NCBI GenBank assembly: GCA_035637315.1
Contig: DASPXK010000208.1
Coordinates: 1 to 10,119, forward strand
DNA: 10,119 nucleotides
Direction of reading: 5' to 3'
From: DASPXK01 sp035637315
GTDB lineage: Bacteria > Chloroflexota > UBA6077 > JACCZL01
The position numbers and the translations under genes were made by a program. Of the stretch, positions 6,628 through 10,119 are shown piece by piece; position 1 is the stretch's first letter, and each line of letters begins with the position of its first letter. The notes under the pieces are model-generated. The model was not told where the DNA came from, ran no database searches, and saw only the letters and a list, made by a program, of their open reading frames with translations.

Positions 6628-7116
6628 ATGCGCTGGTTCCTCAATCGAAACTCGTTCCTGATCAGCGCAGCGATGGCGATGGGCGGGGCCTGGGCATTCG
6701 GCGCGAGGGCCGGCGGGCTGGCGACGCCGATCGCAGTCGCGGGCGTCGGACTGGCCCTGGCAGCGGTCCAGCGCAAGCTGCGCGGCGGAGCGAGCAGCGT
6801 CTCGAGCTGGGGTGATGCCCACAGACAGATCGGACGCGGCGCACCCACGCTGCTGTTCATCTACTCGGATACTTGAGCCGCCTCGCTGGCGGCGCAGCCC
6901 ATCGTGGATGGGCTCGAGACGGAGCTCGGCGAGCGGGCTCGCTTGATCCGACTGAATATCGCCGAAGAGGCCGGCCACCAGGCCCTACGAGAGTACGGCG
7001 TCAAGAAGGTTCCCACTCTCCTCCTGCTCGACGACCGCGGGACTGAGCGCTACCGCACCGAGGGTAGGCTGCCCCGCAAGGGTCAGATCAAGGAGCTACT
7101 GGCCGGCCCCCAGTAG
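6628..7116 (+). CDS. Membrane-tethered thioredoxin-fold protein with in-frame TGA at the catalytic Cys; candidate selenoprotein (UxxS)
   Basis: If the TGA at 6874-6876 is read through, the product is 162 residues. Residues 9-50 form one or two hydrophobic helices and residues 74-160 a thioredoxin fold. Against E. coli thioredoxin the match is direct: PTLLFIYSDT aligns with the beta strand ending in AEW, the TGA (residue 83) with Cys32, AAS with GPC, Pro91 with Pro40, RLNI with KLNI, and VPTLLLL with the cis-Pro segment IPTLLLF. The resolving Cys is Ser86, so the centre would be UxxS. The downstream half keeps the frame to TAG 7116 and every fold landmark, which argues against old decay. Stem-loops suited to a bacterial SECIS follow the TGA. 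The alternatives are a recent nonsense mutation (one base from TGC or TGT) or a sequencing error; without recoding the product stops at 82 residues and lacks the redox site. Hydrophobic N-terminus and orientation leave the side of the membrane undecided. The start is ATG with a leaderless-type -10 box. Confidence 0.65.
6877..6914 (+). promoter_or_regulatory. Candidate bacterial SECIS: two stem-loops directly after the in-frame UGA
   Basis: GCCGCC (6877-6882) and GGCGGC (6888-6893) form a perfect 6-bp stem with loop TCGCT, beginning at the base after the TGA. Next, AGCCCATC (6896-6903) and GATGGGCT (6907-6914) form a perfect 8-bp stem with loop GTG. The second loop begins 27 nt after the TGA and starts with G. 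As I recall it, the bacterial SECIS model wants a stem-loop within the coding region, an apical loop some 16-37 nt after UGA and a G in its first two bases; this hairpin meets those rules. GC-rich coding DNA makes hairpins easily, so this alone is not proof. Confidence 0.4.
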
Positions 7117-7143
7117 GCAGTGGGCAGTAGGCAGAGGGCAGTG
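7116..7143 (+). repeat. Heptamer array, 4 x GGCAGTN, abutting the stop codon
   Basis: Four head-to-tail 7-mers are present: GGCAGTG, GGCAGTA, GGCAGAG, GGCAGTG. The first G is the last base of the TAG stop of the thioredoxin-like gene. A related four-unit array occurs after the transpeptidase gene. The array lies in the 54-bp gap between two convergent genes. A 5-bp stem (7134-7138 with 7147-7151) could form, but there is no T-run. Confidence 0.7.
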
Positions 7144-7170
7144 GGCCCCTCGCCCCCGACCCCCGACCGC

Positions 7171-7881
7171 CTAGTCCAGCAGGCTGGTCAGCCACGGCCA
7201 CGGGCGGAGGCTCGGCTCGACGAAAGGGGGCTGAGGAGGCAGGACTTCGTACAGCCCCTGCTCGAGGGCTCGGGTTGCCTGTGCCTCGCCGGCTCGCCTG
7301 CTCCCCTCGGCGGGCGGGGCCATGGGCGGACCAATCCGCACCCGCAGCGTCTTTCCACGCCAGAGGTCTCGAGTTCCCGCCAGGCCAACCGGCAGGATGC
7401 GGCGATTAGCATTCATCGCCACCCAGGTCACTCCGCGCTTGATCTCGGCCAGCTGATCGGGCGGGTCATAGGTGTGGCCCCAGCCCTCGGGGAAGACGCC
7501 CAGCGAGGCGCCGGAGCGCAGAACCTGGACCGCGGTCTCGAGCGCCTCGCGGTTCAGCCGGCCCTCTGAAGAAACGGGAACCACGCCCCCTAAGGCGCCG
7601 AGAAGCAGCTTCTTCCACCAGGTGTTGAAGACCGCCTCGCGCGATCCCAGGAAGTAGATCCGCGGCCGCCCGGGCAAGACCAGCAGGACCAGGAAGGGAT
7701 CAAGCCAATTGCGGTGCGGCGCCGCTGCAATAATCAGCGATTCGCCGGCGGGGACGTTCTCGAGCCCCTCGACCTCGATCTGGAATCCGAATATGTGACG
7801 AAGGATCACGTTCAGGCCGCGGCGACTCATCCCCCAGCGGAAGCCATCCTGCCGGAACCTCGGCTTGTCTGGCGTTGACAT
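7171..7881 (-). CDS. PlsC-family 1-acylglycerol-3-phosphate-type acyltransferase
   Basis: The product is 236 residues, a normal size for the LPLAT/PlsC family, which transfers an acyl chain to lysophosphatidate or a similar lysolipid at the inner face of the membrane. Motif I is PHRNWLD (His56 and Asp61, the HX4D catalytic pair). Motif III is VFPEGWGH (130-136), the FPEG phosphate-binding block, with Trp where FPEGT is usual. ILPVGL (162-167) fits block IV. YFLGSREAV (76-84) lies where motif II, the glycerol-binding region, is expected. Hydrophobic stretches at 62-70 and 92-104 would lie against the membrane. The family assignment is firm, but the substrate (lysophosphatidate or another lysolipid) is open. 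ATG 7881 is chosen because a perfect TATAAT ends 6 nt before it and the frame further upstream reads like non-coding sequence. It is convergent with the thioredoxin-like gene and divergent from the transpeptidase gene. Confidence 0.9.
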   Translation of the reverse strand: MSTPDKPRFRQDGFRWGMSRRGLNVILRHIFGFQIEVEGLENVPAGESLIIAAAPHRNWLDPFLVLLVLPGRPRIYFLGSREAVFNTWWKKLLLGALGGVVPVSSEGRLNREALETAVQVLRSGASLGVFPEGWGHTYDPPDQLAEIKRGVTWVAMNANRRILPVGLAGTRDLWRGKTLRVRIGPPMAPPAEGSRRAGEAQATRALEQGLYEVLPPQPPFVEPSLRPWPWLTSLLD

Positions 7882-7887
7882 GGGCGG

Positions 7888-7893
7888 ATTATA
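7888..7893 (-). promoter_or_regulatory. -10 element (TATAAT), leaderless-type, for the acyltransferase gene
   Basis: A perfect TATAAT on the minus strand ends 6 nt before the ATG at 7881, so the transcript should begin at the start codon; no Shine-Dalgarno sequence is present. It lies within AACGTATAATC, which is repeated exactly, in the opposite orientation, at 7976-7986. No clear -35 hexamer is seen. Confidence 0.55.
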
Positions 7894-7979
7894 CGTTTCA
7901 TCACGGCGCCGGTCGCTCCCTGACGGTCGCGGTACAGCTTGAGGTCGGCAGATCCACGAACTCGGCCGCTCTGTCAACG

Positions 7980-7985
7980 TATAAT
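7980..7985 (+). promoter_or_regulatory. -10 element (TATAAT) for the L,D-transpeptidase gene
   Basis: A perfect TATAAT on the plus strand within AACGTATAATC lies 68 bp before the ATG at 8054, giving a leader of about 60 nt. In contrast to the divergent acyltransferase gene, this one has a strong ribosome site. No good -35 hexamer is visible at 16-18 bp. Confidence 0.5.
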
Positions 7986-8043
7986 CGGATCTGGGACGCG
8001 CCTCCCCACCGCGTCCGAGCGGACAGTTGTCCGTTCCTGCCGC

Positions 8044-8049
8044 AGGAGG
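8044..8049 (+). promoter_or_regulatory. Shine-Dalgarno site that fixes the transpeptidase start
   Basis: AGGAGG ends 4 nt before the ATG at 8054. It supports that ATG over the in-frame TTG at 8027, which lies upstream of the site. CCTG and CAGG flank CCG just here, so a small hairpin could partly cover it. Confidence 0.7.
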
Positions 8050-8053
8050 ATGC

Positions 8054-9034
8054 ATGTTCCCCGCGTTGGTCTTGCCGCGCGCTCGATTTGGACTCGCGGC
8101 GCTCGCCGCCCTCGCGCTGGTCGTCGGCCTGTTGTCCCGGCCCTCCTCGGCCATCGCCGCGTCGGCGGAGCAGGCCTTCCAACCGTACTGGGTCCAGAAT
8201 CACACCGAGACCGAGCTGTGGTCCGGGCCAGACGGCAAGGCGACCAGGTTCGGTCGCGCGCTGCAGTTCAGTTATTTCAAAGTCCTCCAGCGCCAGCAAA
8301 GCCCTCGACTGTACGTCTTCAACCCGCTGAGCGAGGGGACCGCCTGGATCGCCGCGGCCGCCGTCGGCCCGAGCGGCGAGCCGCCCGACTGGTACTTCGC
8401 GAAGAAGGGCAGTTCTGACTCGATTGGCAGGATCAACCTGCCGGGCCGAATCGTCGGCGGCGCCAACGTACGAAGCCGGCCGGCGGTGGGCGATGACGAC
8501 TGGCTCGGTCGACTCGGACACAACAGCCCCATTCAAGTCCTGGACGAGGTCACGGGAGAGGACGGCGAGAGCTGGTACCGAATCGCCGATGGGCAGTTCG
8601 TCCATCATTCACTCGTCCGTGTGCCAAAGCCCTTCCCGCCCCACACGGGCAAGGTCATGGTTGCCGAGCTGACTCAGCCAGTCGTCGTCACCGCCTACGA
8701 GGACGGCAAGGCGGTCTATTCAGCCATGGCGGTGAAGGGCACGATCAGCTGGGGAACGCCGACCGGCTTCTTCACGATCGTGCGGCGAGTCGCCAACGAG
8801 ACGATGGACTCGGCTACGCTGGGCATCCCCCGCGACGGGCCAGGTGGCTATCACCTGAAGGACGTTTTGTACACCCAGTACTTCACCGCCGACGGCGCGT
8901 CGATTCACTACAATTACTGGTCGGCAAACTTTGGCTACACCGGCAGCCATGGGTGTCTGGGGATGAGCCTGGACGACTCCCTGTGGTTCTGGGAATGGGC
9001 CAGCCTCGGGACACCGCTATTTATTCAGGAGTAG
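8054..9034 (+). CDS. Secreted L,D-transpeptidase (YkuD domain) with SH3-like domains
   Basis: The 326-residue product forms 3-3 type peptidoglycan cross-links, or attaches other groups to peptide stems, outside the membrane. Residues 1-36 are a signal peptide or uncleaved anchor (RFGLAALAALALVVGLL, then SSAIAA). Two SH3-like modules follow. The first is about 45-106, with the ELWSGPDG...AWIAAAAVGP pattern. The second is about 131-190, with GGANVRSRPAV...SWYRIADGQFVHHSLV. The YkuD domain spans about 201-325: TPTGFF (235-240), the catalytic His285 in SIHYNYW, and the Cys motif SHGCLGM (His299, Cys301). All three key residues are present, so the enzyme should be active. The SH3 modules probably bind wall peptide. 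The ATG is set by AGGAGG four bases upstream. The next gene starts 25 bp after its stop, so the two are probably co-transcribed. The stop is followed at once by a heptamer array. Confidence 0.93.
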   Translation: MFPALVLPRARFGLAALAALALVVGLLSRPSSAIAASAEQAFQPYWVQNHTETELWSGPDGKATRFGRALQFSYFKVLQRQQSPRLYVFNPLSEGTAWIAAAAVGPSGEPPDWYFAKKGSSDSIGRINLPGRIVGGANVRSRPAVGDDDWLGRLGHNSPIQVLDEVTGEDGESWYRIADGQFVHHSLVRVPKPFPPHTGKVMVAELTQPVVVTAYEDGKAVYSAMAVKGTISWGTPTGFFTIVRRVANETMDSATLGIPRDGPGGYHLKDVLYTQYFTADGASIHYNYWSANFGYTGSHGCLGMSLDDSLWFWEWASLGTPLFIQE

Positions 9035-9062
9035 GGCAGCAGGTAGTGGGCAGTCGGCAGTG
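9035..9062 (+). repeat. Heptamer array, 4 units related to GGCAGTN, between stop and next start
   Basis: The four 7-mers are GGCAGCA, GGTAGTG, GGCAGTC and GGCAGTG. They start at the base after the transpeptidase TAG. The last unit contains the GTG start codon of the next gene. The family, length (28 bp) and position (touching a TAG stop) are the same as at 7116-7143, with more divergence between units. Confidence 0.65.
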
Positions 9063-10119
9063 ACCCTCGACGCGCCGCGTGCCGACGACGCCGAGCCGCG
9101 GGTGCTCTGGCGCCACGTCGGGGCGCTTCGGCGGCGGCTCTGGCTGGAGCGTGTGCTCGGGCTGGAGGCGCGGGCTCTGGCGATCGGCTTCGGCGTCGCG
9201 CTCGCGGTAGCTGTTGGCGCGTGGGCCACCCTCACCCCCCTTGTGCCAGCCCACTACGGCGGGCCGGTCGCTGCTGCCGTTGGCCTGGCGCTGCTATCCT
9301 CGTTGTTCCGCTATCCCTCGCCGATGGACGCCGCCAAGGCCGCCGATCGACGTCTCGGCTTGAGGGAACGGATTGGAACAGCCGTAGAGCTGGCCGGCCT
9401 GGGTGTCCAGGGAAGCCTGGCTCGCCGCCAGTTAGCAACGGCGGTCGACGCGGCCGGCTGGGCACGGCAGAACTGGCGTGCAGGGCCAAGCGCTGGGCGT
9501 GACCTGGCCGTAGCCGCCGGACTTGGGCTGTTGGCGGCGGCGGTGATCCTCGTGAGCAGCCTGGAGGACCGGCTGCCAGCCGCCATCCCGCGGCCATCGA
9601 TCTGGTCATTGCTATCTGGCGACCCGTCTTCGGCTGAGCGGGCGGCCACGGATGACCCAGCCGGTGCATCGGGTCCAGCCACGTTGGCGCAAGCGGAGAC
9701 GAGCGGGCGCACCGCGGCGGTTGTCCGCTCGCTGGAGGACCTACGCCGCGCCCGTCAGTCGGGGGCGATCGGGGCCGGGGAAGCGGCCGACCGCATGGCC
9801 CAGGCGGAATCCGAACTGAGCAGACAGACCCAGGACTCTCGGACCCAGCGTGAGGCGCTGGATCGGCTCGGCCGGGCTCTGGACCAGGTGGCGGCTGGGC
9901 GCCCGGCGGCCGAGCGAATCCAACGCGGGGAGTACGACCGGGCCGGCGAAGAGATCACGACGTTGGGGACGGAATCCGATCAGCTCTCGCCGCAGGCCAA
10001 GGCCCAGCTTGCCCAGGCCCTTCGCTCCGCGGCGGCGGAGTCGCAGGCCGCTCCCGACCTGGCAGCACGCGAGCGTCGCGCGGCCGACGCCCTTCCCGGA
10101 CGGGACTATGAACCCGCCC
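9060..10119 (+). CDS. Membrane protein with three predicted helices and a long coiled-coil region, 3' end cut off
   Basis: The frame is open for 353 codons to the window edge. Hydrophobic helices are predicted at about 38-60, 66-84 and 148-167. Between the second and third is a conserved-looking stretch PSPMDAAKAADRRLGLRERI, followed by TAVEL, of the kind I associate with DUF4175-like membrane proteins near MoxR/DUF58 genes. This link is from memory and weak. After the third helix, about residues 205-345 are rich in Ala, Glu, Gln and Arg with heptad-like spacing (SLEDLRRARQ, AQAESELSRQ, EALDRLGRALDQV), probably a coiled coil. No enzyme motif is seen. The GTG at 9060 is the first suitable start after the transpeptidase stop and lies inside the heptamer array; GTG at 9102 is an alternative. 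Neither has a strong ribosome site. It is probably co-transcribed with the transpeptidase. The function is unknown. Confidence 0.65.
   Translation, partial: MTLDAPRADDAEPRVLWRHVGALRRRLWLERVLGLEARALAIGFGVALAVAVGAWATLTPLVPAHYGGPVAAAVGLALLSSLFRYPSPMDAAKAADRRLGLRERIGTAVELAGLGVQGSLARRQLATAVDAAGWARQNWRAGPSAGRDLAVAAGLGLLAAAVILVSSLEDRLPAAIPRPSIWSLLSGDPSSAERAATDDPAGASGPATLAQAETSGRTAAVVRSLEDLRRARQSGAIGAGEAADRMAQAESELSRQTQDSRTQREALDRLGRALDQVAAGRPAAERIQRGEYDRAGEEITTLGTESDQLSPQAKAQLAQALRSAAAESQAAPDLAARERRAADALPGRDYEPA

Noticed and set aside
6628..6876. A stand-alone 82-residue membrane protein ending at the TGA
   Set aside because: The sequence after the TGA continues the same fold in the same frame, so a separate small gene does not explain it. 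It remains the product only if the TGA is not recoded.
6874..6876. A genome-wide alternative code (TGA read as Trp or Gly)
   Set aside because: TGA is otherwise used as a normal stop (1192) and does not occur within the other genes; the thioredoxin alignment calls for Cys/Sec at this position.
6862..7116. Frameshift as the cause of the broken thioredoxin gene
   Set aside because: The frame is the same before and after the TGA and the alignment to thioredoxin has no gap, so only the one codon is abnormal.
7134..7151. Intrinsic terminator between the convergent genes
   Set aside because: Only a 5-bp stem with an 8-nt loop forms from the repeat and CCCTC, and there is no T-run on either strand.
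7882..8154. Extension of the acyltransferase upstream to 8154
   Set aside because: It would run through both TATAAT promoters and into the transpeptidase signal peptide region; the added sequence has no family similarity.
7901..8608. 235-codon minus-strand frame opposite the transpeptidase
   Set aside because: It is an antisense shadow of a gene with intact catalytic motifs and has no start signal or recognisable domain of its own.

Overview
The window comes from a GC-rich bacterium. The best guess is Chloroflexota (Thermomicrobia, Limnocylindria or a related lineage). This rests on Thr/Ala/Pro-rich linkers in exported proteins, an SH3-plus-L,D-transpeptidase wall enzyme, TANNNT -10 boxes placed seven bases before start codons, and the protein families present. 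No marker gene is present, so the placement is inference.

Layout. Bases 1-6453 hold four minus-strand genes, all for exported or surface proteins. In transcription order they are: a secreted protein with a DUF4352-like C-terminus (5461-6453); a 903-residue surface protein with two SdrD/Cna-B-like modules, a LppX/LolA-like domain, a C39-like peptidase domain without its catalytic Cys and His, and a C-terminal membrane anchor (2577-5288); a lipoprotein with a clan GH-A glycosidase-like barrel only 23 bp downstream (1192-2553); and the N-terminal part of a secreted S53 (sedolisin) peptidase cut by the window edge at its catalytic Ser codon (1-998).

Bases 6628-7116 (+) encode a membrane-tethered thioredoxin-fold protein with an in-frame TGA exactly where the nucleophilic Cys of CxxC belongs. 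The reading frame after the TGA is an intact thioredoxin C-terminal half, and two perfect stem-loops lie directly downstream of it. This is either a UxxS selenoprotein or a very recent nonsense mutation. It is the most interesting item in the window.

Bases 7171-7881 (-) encode a PlsC-type acyltransferase. It diverges from a plus-strand pair: an L,D-transpeptidase (8054-9034) and a three-helix membrane protein with a coiled-coil tail, cut at the right edge (9060-10119). The two divergent promoters carry the same 11-bp -10 element in opposite orientation. Two 28-bp arrays of a GGCAGTN heptamer directly follow the stop codons of the thioredoxin and transpeptidase genes; the second supplies the start codon of the next gene.

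Taken together, the window is a cell-envelope region: secreted hydrolases and binding proteins, phospholipid acylation, peptidoglycan cross-linking and a thiol/selenol redox protein. No tRNA, rRNA, CRISPR array, insertion sequence or phage gene was seen.
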